Of a stretch of DNA of 64,000 bases, positions 12,977 to 26,800 are shown one piece after another; positions within the stretch are counted from its first letter, which is position 1; each line of letters begins with the position of its first letter. The stretch is from the NCBI GenBank assembly GCA_012934845.2, contig WNNJ02000889.1, positions 62,001 through 126,000 on the forward strand, in the 5' to 3' direction. Under the pieces are notes generated by a model. The model worked only from the letters and a program-made list of their open reading frames with translations, did not search any database and had not been told where the DNA came from. The translations under genes were made by a program, and so were the position numbers. The DNA is from Pomphorhynchus laevis. Its lineage: Eukaryota; Acanthocephala; Palaeacanthocephala; Echinorhynchida; Pomphorhynchidae.

Positions 12977-13128
12977 TGGATCAAAGAAAAAATAAATTAT
13001 TTTTGATATTTCGCTAACTACTGTTAGCATCTTTAGGAAATTTTAATTTTTAAAATTAATTATTTGTTAGCATCTGAAGATGCTAACAGAAGTTAGCGAA
13101 ATATCAAAAAAATTATATTTTCTTTACC
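12977..13128. mobile_element. Palindromic MITE-like element
   Basis: Arms of about 55 bp (12977-13034 and 13073-13128) are near-perfect inverted repeats containing GATATTTCGCTAAC and GTTAGCATCTT; the ~38-bp centre is AT-rich. No coding capacity. A weaker element with the same TTTGATATTTCGC core occurs at 45870-45955, so this is probably a dispersed family. Confidence 0.75.
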
Positions 13129-13489
13129 CAGCTCAGATAATACATGCTTTCAAATTTTGGTATGTATTATTTAGATACTTATAATCATAATTATTTATTT
13201 ATATTAAGATAGTATCCATTTTTAAAATTATAAAAATTATAAAATATATTATTTAATATATTTTTGCAATTATTAAAATTGCATTATTTAATGTATTATA
13301 TTATACGGTATTCATGAATGCTCATGCAAATTAGAGTTAAACACAAATATAATTAATATATTAAATCTTATATTTCATATCTTTATATAATTTGATTTAT
13401 TTTTTATACAGTTATGAGCAAATTCATATTCTATTCATATTCAAATCTAAACTATAATAATATAACTATAACTTATTAATCTAGACAAA

Positions 13490-14180
<691 letters not shown>

Positions 14181-14633
14181 AAATTGGAAATAAAGTTGGA
14201 TTTGCTATAAAACATGAATCATCACGATTAGTAATTAAACAACCAGGTTTTTAGATTTTAAACTACCGATCAGGGAGAGAAGCCGAAAAACGTCTATGTA
14301 AAGTGCACTTTTTAAACTTTGTAGCTCCTTTGAAATTCAATATTTGATCTATTATATTGTTATCTTTGTGGAGAGCTGAATAGCAAATACAGTTTTCTTA
14401 TATTATACTTGGCTTATAAGATATTTGTACATTTATAGAATACATTTGTCGAAGATATTTGTAGAAGATTAATGTGCTCAGAATATGTAAGTATGTTAAA
14501 ATACATTATGATTTATAATTAATGAAGTCAATTTGCGTTCTATAAATTCTTTGCGTCATATGATTTTTAACTAAAGACTTGAAGACTTAATGTTGTAATA
14601 TCTTTAAAGTATCTAGACGGTAGATTCAGTATA
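14181..14633. other. No gene seen
   Basis: AT-rich sequence between the Penelope-like fragment and the Tc1-type element; could include more of the decayed PLE, but no motif is readable. Confidence 0.45.
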
Positions 14634-15767
14634 CAGTGCGTATGAAATTATTATGCAAATATGTACTTTTACGATTAAATTGTGTACTTTTATCTAATAA
14701 CTATGAAATTTGCAAATGCTATTCTTTATTAACCTTCGACTTAGACTGCAATAAACTAAATTGTCTGCAGTTAAGAGTAAATATACCATGTCGATTTTAT
14801 CGATTTTTATCGTTTCTAAGCATCTGACGTTATTATGCAGCATATAGTTTGCTATAAAGTAGAAGCTGCTTTTGCTTTTGTTAGTGATGAGACGCGATAA
14901 AGATCTTTCGCCCGATGAAAAAGACATAAGAATGCACCGTCTAGCAGAAGGTATAAGCTCCCTGGAGATTTCGAATGAAATGAAAAGAGATCATCGGACG
15001 GTAAAAAAAGCTATCTTATGCATCAGTCATGTTAGGCAACGAAATGAACGAAATAAATTTCGTACAATTTCTAATCGTACGTTGCGGAGCCTGAAGTATC
15101 AAATGGCCAGGCATCCTCTAAGTTCTAGAAAGCAACTTGGTTTTTATGCAAGACAATGCACCGCACATGTCGCTAAATACAATATGGAATTCCTGGAAGG
15201 AAATGGGATAGTAAACTCTAAAATAATGAAATGGCCTCCGTCGTCACTTGATTTGAACACCATTGAAAATTTATGGTCAATCCTTAAGCGCAAAGTATAC
15301 GCAAATAACAAACGATTTATCGATAGAAACGAACTGTGAACTGAAATTACTAAAGCCGCAGATAAAAAAAGTCCAGTGGATATAAAAAATTTAACAAGCT
15401 CAATGGACAACCGGCTTATACGCTTGTTGGAGTATCGAGGTCGCTACATTAATATGTAAACTTTTTCTAACAATTGTTTGATGTCTACTTATTCAATTTT
15501 ATCATCTGGAGAATTTCCACTCTGGAAGAAAAGTCATTCAAATAAAAAATAATATATATTCTGCATAATAACGTCAGACACTTATAAAAGCTAAAAATCG
15601 ATAAAATCGGCATAGCATATTTACTCTTAACTGCAGACAATTTAGTTTATTGCAGTCTAAGTCGAAGGTTAATAAAGAATAACATTTGCAAATTTCATAG
15701 TTATTAGATAAAAGTACACAATTTAATCGTAAAAGTACATATTTGCATAATAATTTGATGCGCACTG
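14634..15767. mobile_element. Tc1/mariner-superfamily transposon with 207-bp TIRs
   Basis: Complete ends are visible. The left TIR (14634-14840) and right TIR (15561-15767) are each 207 bp and differ at only about a dozen positions. Both begin CAGTGCG and are flanked by TA (14632-14633 and 15768-15769), the expected target duplication. Total length 1134 bp. The interior codes for a deleted transposase (see separate entry), so the copy is non-autonomous. Long TIRs like these occur in several Tc1/Tc3-like lineages. Confidence 0.93.
14872..15459 (+). pseudogene. Internally deleted Tc1-type transposase
   Basis: The open frame 14872-15339 starts with an N-terminal DNA-binding region (LSPDEKDIRMHRLAEG, then SNEMKRDHRTVKKAI, a paired-like HTH). 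After about residue 85 it jumps to the end of the catalytic domain; the segment with the first Asp is missing. FMQDNAP, the second-Asp block, is readable near 15145 in another frame, then frame 1 resumes with WPPSSLDLNTIENLW (third acidic residue, Glu). Counting across the frameshift gives about 37 residues between Asp and Glu, which would suggest a DD37E-like enzyme, but the break makes this unsafe. A single in-frame TGA at 15337-15339, probably a former Trp codon, is followed by 39 more codons to TAA at 15457-15459. Inactive. Confidence 0.85.
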
Positions 15768-17118
15768 TACACATAAAACTGTTTCTTACAGAGTTGGTAC
15801 CCTGCAGTGATAAAACTACATTGCACTCAAATGCGATATTCTGTTTCTAGTATCGGTGAATGATTATATTCTAATATGCTTATACATAATTCTCTGCTTA
15901 TTCGCTGAATATTTTACTCGGATTATGTTGGATAATTTAAAATAGCAAAATACGGTATCAGCCGACTAAGCTTTCATCGTATTTTAAACACTTAATTGAT
16001 GGTCGAATAAAACGCTTTTAAAGTTATTCAAAATATAAGTGAATGAGATTGAATAAAATAAATAATTAAACTAATAATTCAGATATTTTATAAGCTAAAA
16101 ACTTTAAATTTAAAACCAGTATTTCATTGTGCCAGTAGAAACCATTAAATGTATAATATGCAAACTCATATACAAACATGACATATGCAAATATGACATT
16201 ATTGTCTACGTCCCAACTCAATAGAAAGAATAAATTGCTTCTTATAATTTGTTCCATTAAAGTGATAACGAGGTTCAATTGTTGTGCCCTAAAACACATT
16301 GTTTACCTTGATATAAAGTAAAAATATAATGGTTTAATTTTATAAGCTTTTAACTTTATAAATTTTATTTGAGTTTCATTTTTACATTTTATTTATTGGA
16401 CCAAGTAAATAATTAGTTCCAATTTTCCTAATAAATAATTAAATTTTATAATTATTAATTATATTTAACATCAATATAATTATTAATATATTTAGTTGAC
16501 ATAAACATATGCATACATATTCATTTATATTTCATTAATACTGGGAATTTTTTCTCAGCAAACTGTTAAACTTAATTTTCGCTCCACAAAATATAAAAGT
16601 TCAAAATCAAGTAATTTGTATTTGATAATTTGGTTTATTTTTAATTATTTCAACACAATATTTTGGTTATTATTGTCAAGTGATTCCTACATATAACGTT
16701 CGGTATATGGTGACCAGAGTTTTAATCTTAGTTAATAAAATTAATCATAAAAAAATATTTTATTTGCATTATCAAATAAGTTGCAGAATACGCTGTTAAC
16801 CCTCACTTTGATTTATTTAACTTTACAGTTTTGCTTGATTTTAAATTTTGCTTGATTTTACTATTTCAAAAAATGACTCAGAGTTTTTAAATGTTAGTCT
16901 TTTAATCTTTTAATGTAGTAAACCGTGAAGTTTAAAATACTGAATTGTTCCGATCCTTTAAACATCAAGATAATAGATAAGGAAAATCATTGTTCACAAA
17001 AATATGGAACGCTTCAAAATTTTGCGTGTAGATGAACGCAAAATCGTAAAGCGTTCATATTGTTTGTTGTTTAATCATTTAAATTTAAAAAACATTACAC
17101 TTGAAAAGAGCTATTGAT
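15768..17118. other. No gene seen
   Basis: AT-rich spacer. The open frames here are short and without motifs. Confidence 0.5.
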
Positions 17119-17890
17119 AACTTAGTTGTCAATAATATGAGTTGTATACTGAATTATCCGGATTTCAAATTTGTTCAAAATTGGAAATGGATTATTTATT
17201 GATACGCTATTTCCAATATACATTGCCATTATCTTAAGCGCATTGTAATTGGTTAATTGTAAGTTCCGAGTGCTAAGCTGATAATTTATTGTCAATAATA
17301 TGAGTTGTATACTGAATTATCCGGATTTCAAATTTGTTCAAAATTGAAAATGGATTACTTATTGATACGCTATTTCCAATATACATTGCCATTATCTTAA
17401 GCGCATTGTAATTGGTTAATTGTAAGTTCCGAGTGCTAAGCTGATAATTTATTGTCAATAATATGAGTTGTATACTGAATTATCCGGATTTCAAATTTGT
17501 TCAAAATTGAAAATGGATTACTTATTGATACGCTATTTCCAATATACATTGTCATTATCTTAAGCGCATTGTAATTGGTTAATTGTAAGTTCCGAGTGCT
17601 AAGCTGATGATTTAGTTGTCAATAATATGAGTTGTATACTGAATTATCCGGATTTCAAATTTGTTCAAAATTGAAAATGGATTACTTATTGATACGCTAT
17701 TTCCAATATACATTGTCATTATCTTAAGCGCATTGTAATTGGTTAATTGTAAGTTCCGAGTGCTAAGCTGATGATTTAGTTGTCAATAATATGAGTTGTA
17801 TACTGAATTATCCGGATTTCAAATTTGTTCAAAATTGAAAATGGATTACTTATTGATACGCTATTTCCAATATACATTGCCATTATCTTA
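17119..17890. repeat. 163-164-bp tandem repeat, ~4.7 copies
   Basis: Units start at about 17126, 17289, 17452, 17616 and 17780; the last is cut short near 17890. Units are almost identical and differ mainly at the junction (GCTGATAATTTATTG in the first copies, GCTGATGATTTAGTTG in the later ones) and by a few point changes, so the array is young. No coding meaning found. Confidence 0.95.
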
Positions 17891-20110
17891 ATGTTAGTTG
17901 TCAATGAGTGTTAGATTTTGAAAAATTGCTCAATTCGAGCACAGACGAAATCGACTTAATAATGGGAATTGTAAATTCACATTATTAGCAAATGAGAGTA
18001 AATTAATTTTGTAATTGAATTTAAAATTTGTGCCAACTGATGAACACGTCAAATTTTTGAAATCCGATTTCCCTAACTTAATTTTTTCAGTTTCTATTTT
18101 ACACACTGATCTCTCTATCTACTCTGCATTGGCAAACATTATGCAATTCGCTCTATTCTCAAGTATAAAAAGTGTTGTTGTTTTCCGAAAATCGCTACAC
18201 GAAACGCCGAAGCATTGAAAATTCCTTTGTTGTCGTTGCTCCGCCACAGTAAGTCAGCATAATTTCCCATCCAAGTCTGTAATTGAACATAATTGCTGCA
18301 TATATTAATATTTTATGTCAAAATAATGTCTTCCATTTCAATGTCTACCAATATGACGTAATTTTTTAAGTCAGTATTTTTGTTTGCGTCACATATTACC
18401 AACTTAGGAAACAATATTTTAAATTAGAATAAGTTTTTTTTAAGTCCTTTGAAAGCATTCATTAATTACTAACGTCAATTTCTTTAACGATGCAAAATTA
18501 AATTGACCTTTTACGCTAGTTAACATTTTAAGTGATATATTATATATATGTTGTCTACTGATTAAAGCTTGTAATTTTTTTAATTTTAATAAAAGAATAT
18601 AGATTAATCGATAAATTTCATTCTCTAATTTACATTGGTCATGGCTTATACACATTTTATTCAGCCGTTAAGCTCGATATTCTACTTCTTTAAATAAAAT
18701 GAAATTGCATTTCAAAGCAACGTAAACTATTCTATCAACGTGAAATGCATATACAGCTTTTTTTCTCAATTTGAAAATTGCGCGAGAATTTTGTCACCTG
18801 CAGCGAGAAGTTTGATTTTTGTGCACTATTGTTGATTCGAAAATTGACTACTTCGAGAAGATGCAGTTTCTTTTTCATAGCTCCTATTTTCTTTCTCTAT
18901 AAAGCCCGTTCTAGATTGACATAAATCTACTGTTGATGTCCGTTGATAGTTGCACAGACGAAGATCGCAGTTCAGTGCACGTGTAAGTATTTTGGTGTGT
19001 GCTAACATTATATCACTTTTATTAATTGAACATTCAGCTCAATTTAGAAAAATATTAGTTTATTATATGTTATATAATTAAATTATTATATGTCATATTG
19101 TATTTTACGAATACGTCACGTGTTGGAGTTTTATTCACTGTGAAAGTTTATCTCAAAAGTTTATTGTTTCAGAATTGTCTTTTATATGTAGAGCAAGAAG
19201 TTTCTTAGTCTATTATATCTACGCATACAGTATGGACATTACATTCTACGTATTTTATAAAACTCTTTGTTGCAACTTGATGTAGAATTAAACGTTTGCA
19301 ACTTGACATTTAATCGATCATTAGATTGGCTTTGTCTGTCTACTTTATCGACCGGTGGCAACAATCAATTTCAATTTTCATTTACTTTAACTTGCTACAA
19401 GTAGAAACTCGTTATTTGTGAGAATCACGTTTGATCCAAAATTTCATCGGAATTGGGTCAAATTATTGACCTAATTTGTAGGTACAAATTAGCAGTCGTG
19501 ATTTTATCAATTCTGTAGAGTAAAACATTTGACAACAGCATCGATTTCATGGCCCTGAATATTATTATTCGCTATCGTTGATAGCGATGTATCTCTTAAC
19601 AGTCTCTTTTAACATTACTAATACAAGGAATTCTAAAATTTAGTATTTGAGAATTACTAAATTAGGTGGCAAGTATGTTATTCGAACAGAAAGCAACGTA
19701 GTACTGATTTATCTAATGAAAATGTTTAATTACGTATATTACAATGGACAAGTGCTGGCCTGCTGGCCGGATCTGACCCTCCGAACATTTTCATCCGGCC
19801 AGTTGCTAGAACTTAAAGCTGATAAGTAGAGTTTGTTTTAGTTTTTACGGCTCTTCACCTAAGAGCAATATGAAAATATGGCACCCAAAGTGTCCAAGCT
19901 TGTCAATCCCTGACTTGGATGATAATACAAATTTCACTCTTTTAAAGAATAATTTTTTGCAGATAATATAGAATCAATAATTAACACAGCTAGAAATACT
20001 TGATTTTGAATTATTTTATGTAAAACTTTTACTTTATAGCTGGAGCAATTAATTAATATATTATTTAATATAATTAATATATTAAATAATATATACAGAT
20101 AGGGTATGCA
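17891..20110. other. No gene supported
   Basis: Mostly AT-rich. Short open frames at 18015-18218, 18440-18655 and 18826-19008 have no recognisable motif. A perfect 10-bp inverted repeat (CTGGCCGGAT) lies at 19763-19802 with a 20-nt loop, in a locally G+C-rich stretch. Confidence 0.5.
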
Positions 20111-20930
20111 CTAAGATAATTTTATTATATATAATAAGTGCATATTATTATTAAATTTTATTAAAAATAAAATTTTATTAAACTTTATTTTAATTTTAAA
20201 ATTAAAACATTTTATTTCAACATTTATACCCTTTTTATTCATTATAGAACAGTGACTTGTAATAATTGTTTCTAAACTCAACTCACTACGTTCATATGCT
20301 GGATTTACATTTAAATCATTAGAATTAACCTCTTTCATTAGTATATCATAATAAAGCTTTTTGCATATGAAGACAAAGTTATTACTAGCTTTGTCAATAG
20401 TTGTTATTATATAGTTATCCTTTAATTTAGTAAGTTCTTTATACATTTCTTTATTAATTTTATCTTTCCTTTTGTAATTGTTTGCTATTTTCATTTTATT
20501 TTTAATTTTATCAAATATATAATCTTTCCAAATGTTAATCTTAGATATATTCGAGCTTTCATTATTAATCAGCTTACTAAAGTAATCATTTAAGTTATTA
20601 TATAACGAACTGTAAATTTTATTTTTGTCGTTGTTGTTATTTAATCTATATTTATACCCTTTTGATAGCATTTTCTTTAATTCATTGTTTTCAATTAATT
20701 CTAGATTATGAGTGCATATATGTTCATTTATATTATCAAAACTAAGACTTGTAATTGCATTCTGTTTCCATTATGTTTCTAATATTATCGTTACATATTG
20801 ATTTTAATTCTTTATTATAATTACAAATTTTTCGTCCTAATGGTGGTAGGAGTTTATACCTTATTTTAAGAATATATTTACTAAAATCTGACCCTATTAT
20901 TTATTTACTTTTAGAATTATTCAAATTCTA
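20111..20930 (-). mobile_element. Penelope-like element, N-terminal/RT-entry fragment, copy 1
   Basis: A minus-strand open frame of 186 codons (20111-20671) reads NNELKKMLSKGYKYR upstream of its start, then a helical Asn/Lys-rich linker, then KLKDNYIITTIDKASNNFVFICKKLYY. The blocks HxxxxNLxxxxNxxLxKxLSKGxKxR and then a VVxxxDKxxxNxxFxCKxxYxxxLxxEL pattern are, as I remember them, the region just before RT motif 1 in Penelope-like elements. The RT motifs themselves are not in this piece; related ones are at 13490-14180. The left part of the frame (below ~20260) is probably flanking sequence. Fossil; about one recognisable break in this piece. Confidence 0.65.
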
Positions 20931-20946
20931 AAAGTAAAATCCCGTC

Positions 20947-20978
20947 GTTCAATCCTAATGGGTACATTAGGATTGAAC
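20947..20978. repeat. Perfect 14-bp inverted repeat at a copy junction
   Basis: GTTCAATCCTAATG at 20947-20960, loop GGTA, and its exact complement at 20965-20978. It lies between the two Penelope-like copies. Confidence 0.9.
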
Positions 20979-20999
20979 ATTTATTAACAAAGTCCACCT

Positions 21000-21600
21000 A
21001 TATTTATGTTATCTAAACATTTATCATAGATGTATACCCTTTTGATACCATTTTTCTTAATTCACTTAATTAATTCTTGATTATGAGTTCATTCTATGTT
21101 CATTTATTTTATCAACATTAAGACTTTTGTAATTGCATTCTGTTTCTATAATGCTTCTTATATCATCATCATTACATATAGATTTCAATTCCTTATTATA
21201 ATTAATTATTTTCCGTAATGGTGGTAGGACTTATACCTTATTTTAGGAATATATTTACTTAAATCTGACCCTATTATTTCTTTACTTTTAGAATTATTTA
21301 AAAGTCCGGCTATATTTATGTTATCTATACATTTATTAATGAAGTTTATGGTTAATGTATATTTTCTATTGTTATTATTAACATTTATTGTACGATTATA
21401 GTATTTTATATTACAATAACTGTCTATTATACAACTTAGCCTATCATAGTCGTTAATTAGTTTTTGATTTATTGAACATATGATATCTTTAGAAAAACTT
21501 CTTATATCTAATTAATATAAGTTTAACTTCTTCTTCTAATTTTATATATAAGTTTTCCAAATGTTTATCTTATAATATATTATCTATATTCAAATTAATA
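21000..21600 (-). mobile_element. Penelope-like element, copy 2
   Basis: A second minus-strand copy of the same region in direct orientation. It repeats the blocks of copy 1 (the ETECNYKSL-coding stretch, the CCACCATTA-type segment, the GGTATAA and TCAGATTTAAGTAAATATATT segments) and extends further towards the N-terminus with LINFINKCIDNINIAGLLNN-like coding sequence. Diverged from copy 1 and broken in several places. It shows that either two insertions or a local duplication occurred. Confidence 0.65.
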
Positions 21601-23244
21601 ATTTAATTAACAAATATTTGACGATTTATTTAATAAATATAGCAGTTTAATAGAAATTAAATTATTAAATTAATTAATTGTTTAGTTGATTATATTAAGA
21701 ATAATATCTAAATTCCTAAGCTTAAAATCAAATAATATTCCGCTTTACAAATACCATATCTTTTACGATCAACTATATCAATGAGAATAGTCTAGGATGA
21801 CGTCAAGTTTACAAGGTCAGCAATACCCAGATCAAAATACACCAAATATTATTTTGGTGGTGAGCGTTTTACTGTTTTGTATTATGACCTTAATAGCAGC
21901 ACATTAGACGTTCATTCTGTGAACTCCATAAGTGGCCTAAAATTTTGCAACAAGTTTTGTTGATATGTAAAAAATTGAAAAAATGTAAAATTTTAATAAA
22001 ACTGAAAATAGAATGACTGTTATGAAAATAAAGAACTATTTCCGAATTACTAATGAAATACGTCTGCTACTACTATCAGTATATTCACCCAAACTTGCAA
22101 TCTACATTTTACTCTTGCGTGGTTTATCTGGTTTCAAAAAAAGTGACAAAAACAATTTTATCCGATCGAAATCAAAGTTGAAGAAAATAAACAAAAAATA
22201 AATAAAAATATTTATAATTTATATATAAATATTAATAAATTAATATTAATAAATATTAATATTTTTAATTAATATTTATTTATATGTATTGATTATATAT
22301 ATGTTTGATAAAGATATATTTTTGATAAAAATATATCTTTTGTCGGATTATTTTATATTGTAAAATAATTGTTGATGAATCTATTTTGGCTATAAGATCT
22401 TTTAGAATCAATTAATCCTGTTTATAAATACTCTGACTATTTATAATCAGAATATTATTTCATGTCAGATTATTTTATTAATATTATTTGTATATTAATA
22501 ATATAATTTAATTATAATATAATATAATTTAACTATTACGAGTAACTTTTATTACTTTAAAGGGACCCATTTGCGGGTAACCATTCAAATGTTTTTACAC
22601 TAATTTGTGTGGATTAAAAAATAAAAAAATAAATAAAATATTATTAATATTCATATCGTTGAGAATTGCTTTCGGGTCAAAAGTAACTTTTTTATTGCCA
22701 ACCATCCTCGAAATATAAGAAGAACTTTATTTAGATATTTCGACTGTACTTAGCAGTCCTTTTCAATTGTAATTAGCTAGAACACTTATAAATTTTCTTA
22801 ATAATAATTTTTTATTAAAAAAATTATTAACATTATTATTGATTAATATTATTTTATATTGTAATTTATATAACAATTTATGATTATTTAAATTTTGGTT
22901 AACTTTAAATTATATAAACACAGCCACCTCAAACAAACAAATTTTAAATTTGTGTTTTCGATGCTTTTTCACGAGTGTTAATTTTGATTTCGACACGTTT
23001 TGAAATACAAAGTTTGCGCTTGATATTTGAATCAACAAATGATTATCTCACAATTTCGTTATATTTAATATTTGATTAATTTTTTAAATTTAATTCAGTC
23101 TTTAGTTTAAATGCGGGTTTTGGTATCGTTGACCGTTACTTTGGTGTTATTCTTTAATTTAGTTTCTATTTTATTAAAGAGAGATTTTAGACAGCAAAAT
23201 TGTTAACAGATATTTTTATCTATTTGTAATTTATTAATTTCTAG
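21601..23244. other. No gene seen
   Basis: AT-rich spacer without supported features. Confidence 0.5.
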
Positions 23245-23575
23245 AAAATTTCATTTGAGGATGCACACGCGTAAAACTGATAGACGACGCACGCTGAATA
23301 TTTTTGAAGATTTGTCTTCCCTAGCCGACGATTCAATAACTGGCCGTCGGCATCTGTCTCGCTGGTCCAACTCTCCAAGCCCTAGTATTTATTACACTGT
23401 AAGATCTAGCTCACTCAATACCAGCTCCAGACCTGCTTATCATGGACCAAAGCCATCTCATCGGCCATTACGCCGCACACACCAAACAGTGCCGTTTGAC
23501 GGATTACTTAGTTTAACTAAGCTTATTGCATACTTGCGTATTAAGGCGACTATTTTACCTTCTAAGTATGTTTAG
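23245..23575 (+). CDS. Possible host exon, Ser/Arg-rich, unrecognised
   Basis: An open frame from an ATG at 23261 to a stop at 23573-23575 (105 codons) that is clearly richer in G+C than its surroundings. The sequence is basic at the start (MHTRKTDRRRTLNIFEDL) and Ser/Pro/Arg-rich afterwards. A pyrimidine-rich stretch ending TTTCTAG lies at 23231-23244 and a good donor-like AA/GTATGT lies at 23566, so it could be an internal exon of 23245-23565 rather than a whole gene. I do not recognise a family. It is immediately upstream of the satellite. Chance is a real alternative. Confidence 0.35.
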
Positions 23576-23800
23576 TATACTCCTTTTAAAAATATTATTT
23601 AGTGTATCTTAATTATTGTTTAATAATATATTTAAAACAATAATAATTTTATTAAAAATTATTATTGTTAATGTTAATTTTATTAACATTAAATAATTTT
23701 ATATTTTTATTAAAAGTAAATATTTTCTTCATTATCTTTTCTGCATAAAAATAATGATTTTTATTATTAATTAGAGTATTATATTAATTATATATCAAAT

Positions 23801-26800
23801 GATGATATCATTCCGCGTGAATTTTTTTAGTAATCATATAATCCCGACGCGAAAGAATGACGAATGCCGGTTCGTCATCACTATGACTCATAGTGCCAGT
23901 TCCCTTCCACTGCTGGATGCAGAGGAGGACTGGCAGACGGCAATCAACGAATGAATCGAGTGCATGATGTACTAGAAAATCTCTAGTAACTTCATCTAGA
24001 GTACTGAATTAGCACTACAGCTTCACCAAACTGAATCATTAGCAAAAGCACTGGCAAATGCCAGCGCAATGTATCTTAATATCGTCTTACTTCTTATCAT
24101 AAATGATGATACCATTCCGCGTGAATTTTTTTAGTAATCATATAATCCCGACGCGAAAGAATGACGAATGCCGGTTCGTCATCACTATGGCTCCTCAGTG
24201 CCAGTTCCCTCCCACTGCTGGATGCAGAGGAGGACTGGCAGACGGCAATCAACGAATGAATCGAGTGCATGATGTACTAGAAAATCTCTAGTAACATCGT
24301 CTAGAGTACTGAATTAGCACTACAGCTTCACCAAACTGAATCATTAGCAAAAGCACTAGCAAATGCCAGCGCAAGGTATCTTAATATCGGCTTACTTCTA
24401 ATCACAAATGATGATACCATTCCGCGTGAATTTTTTTAGTAATCATATAATCCCGACGCGAAAGAATGACGAATGCCGGTTCGTCATCACTATGACTCAT
24501 AGTGCCAGTTCCCTTTCACTGCTGGATGCAGAGGAGGACTGGCAGACGGCAATCAACGAATGAATCGAGTGCATGATGTACTAGAAAATCTCTAGTAACA
24601 TCGTCTAGAGTACTGAATTAGCACTACAGCTTCACCAAACTGAATCATTAGCAAAAGCACTAGCAAATGCCAGCGCAAGGTATCTTAATATCGGCTTACT
24701 TCTAATCACAAATGATGATATCATTCCGCGTGAATTTTTAGTAATCATATAATCCCGACGCGAAAGAATGACGAATGCCGTTTTGTCATCACTATGACTC
24801 ATCAGTGCCAGTTCCCTCCCACTCCTGGATGCAGAGGAGGACTGGCAGACGGCAATCAACGAATGAATCGAGTGCATGATGTACTAGAAAATCTCTAGTA
24901 ACATCGTCTAGAGTACTGAATTAGCACTACAGCTTCACCAAACTGAATCATTAGCAAAAGCACTAGCAAATGCCAGCGCAAGGTATCTTAATATCGGCTT
25001 ACTTCTAATCACAAATTATGATATCATTCCGCGTGAATTTTTTTAGTAATCATATAATCCCGACGCGAAAGAATGGTGAATGCCGGTTCGTCATCACTAT
25101 GACTCATAGTGCCAGTTCCCTTCCACTGCTGGATGCAGAGGAGGACTGGCAGACGGCAATCAACGAATGAATCGAGTGCATGATGTACTAGAAAATCTCT
25201 AGTAACTTCATCTAGAGTACTGAATTAGCACTACAGCTTCACCAAACTGAATCATTAGCAAAAGCACTAGCAAATGCCAGCGCAAGGTATCTTAATATCG
25301 GCTTACTTCTAATCACAAATTATGATATCATTCCGCGTGAATTTTGTTAGTAATCATATAAGCCTGACGCGAAAGAATGGTGAATGCCGGTTCGTCATCA
25401 CTATAACTCATAGTGCCAGTTCCCTTCCACTGCTAGAAGCATATGGACTAGCAGACGGCAATCAACGAATGAATCGAGTGCATGATGTACTAGAAAATCT
25501 CTAGTAACATCGTCTAGATTACTGAATTAGCACTACAGCTTCACCAAACTGAATCATTAGCAAAAGACCTAGCAAATGCCAGTGCAAGGTATCTTAATAT
25601 CGGCTTACTTCTAATCACAAATGATGATACCACTCCGCGTGAATTTTTTTAGTAATCATATAATCCCGACGCGAAAGAATGGTTAATGCCGGTTCGTCAT
25701 CACTATGACTCATAGTGCCAGTGTCCTCCACTGCTGGATGCAGAGGAGGACTGGCAGACGGCAATCAACGAATGAATCGAGTGCATGATGTACTAGAAAA
25801 TCTCTAGTAACATCGTCTAGAGTACTGAATTAGCACTACAGCTTCACCAAACTGAATCATTAGCAAAAGCACTAGCAAATGCCAGCGCAAGGTATCTTAA
25901 TATCGGCTTACTTCTAATCACAAATGATGATACCATTCCGCGTGAATTTTTTTAGTAATCATATAATCCCGACGCGAAAGAATGACGAATGCCGGTTCGT
26001 CATCACTATGACTCATAGTGCCAGTTCCCTTCCACTGCTGGATGCAGAGGAGGACTGGCAGACGGCAATCAACGAATGAATCGAGTGCATGATGTACTAG
26101 AAAATCTCTAGTAACATCGTCTAGAGTACTGAATTAGCACTACAGCTTCACCAAACTGAATCATTAGCAAAAGCACTGGCAAATGCCAGCGCAAGTATCT
26201 TAATATCGGCTTACTTCTAATCACAAATGATGATACCATTCCGCGTGAATTTTTTTAGTAATCATATAATCCCGACGCGAAAGAATGACGAATGCCGGTT
26301 CGTCATCACTATGACTCATAGTGCCAGTTCCCTTCCACTGCTGGATGCAGAGGAGGACTGGCAGACGGCAATCAACGAATGAATCGAGTGCATGATGTAC
26401 TAGAAAATCTCTAGTAACATCGTCTAGAGTACTGAATTAGCACTACAGCTTCACCAAACTGAATCATTAGCAAAAGCACTAGCAAATGCCAGCGCAAGGT
26501 ATCTTAATATCGGCTTACTTCTAATCACAAATGATGATACCATTCCGCGTGAATTTTTTTAGTAATCATATAATCCCGACGCGAAAGAATGGTGAATGCC
26601 GGTTCGTCATCACTATGACTCATAGTGCCAGTTCCCTTCCACTGCTGGATGCAGAGGAGGACTGGCAGACGGCAATCAACGAATGAATCGAGTGCATGAT
26701 GTACTAGAAAATCTCTAGTAACATCGTCTAGAGTACTGAATTAGCACTACAGCTTCACCAAACTGAATCATTAGCAAAAGCACTAGCAAATGCCAGCGCA

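Noticed and set aside
24714-24880. Hammerhead-like core on the minus strand of the satellite (CTGATGAG, hairpin GTCAT/ATGAC, then GAAC)
   Set aside because: The required GAAA is GAAC, no stem I partner is found, and only a few monomers have CTGATGA intact; most read CTATGAG or CTGAGGAG. Probably one of the many hairpins of the monomer.
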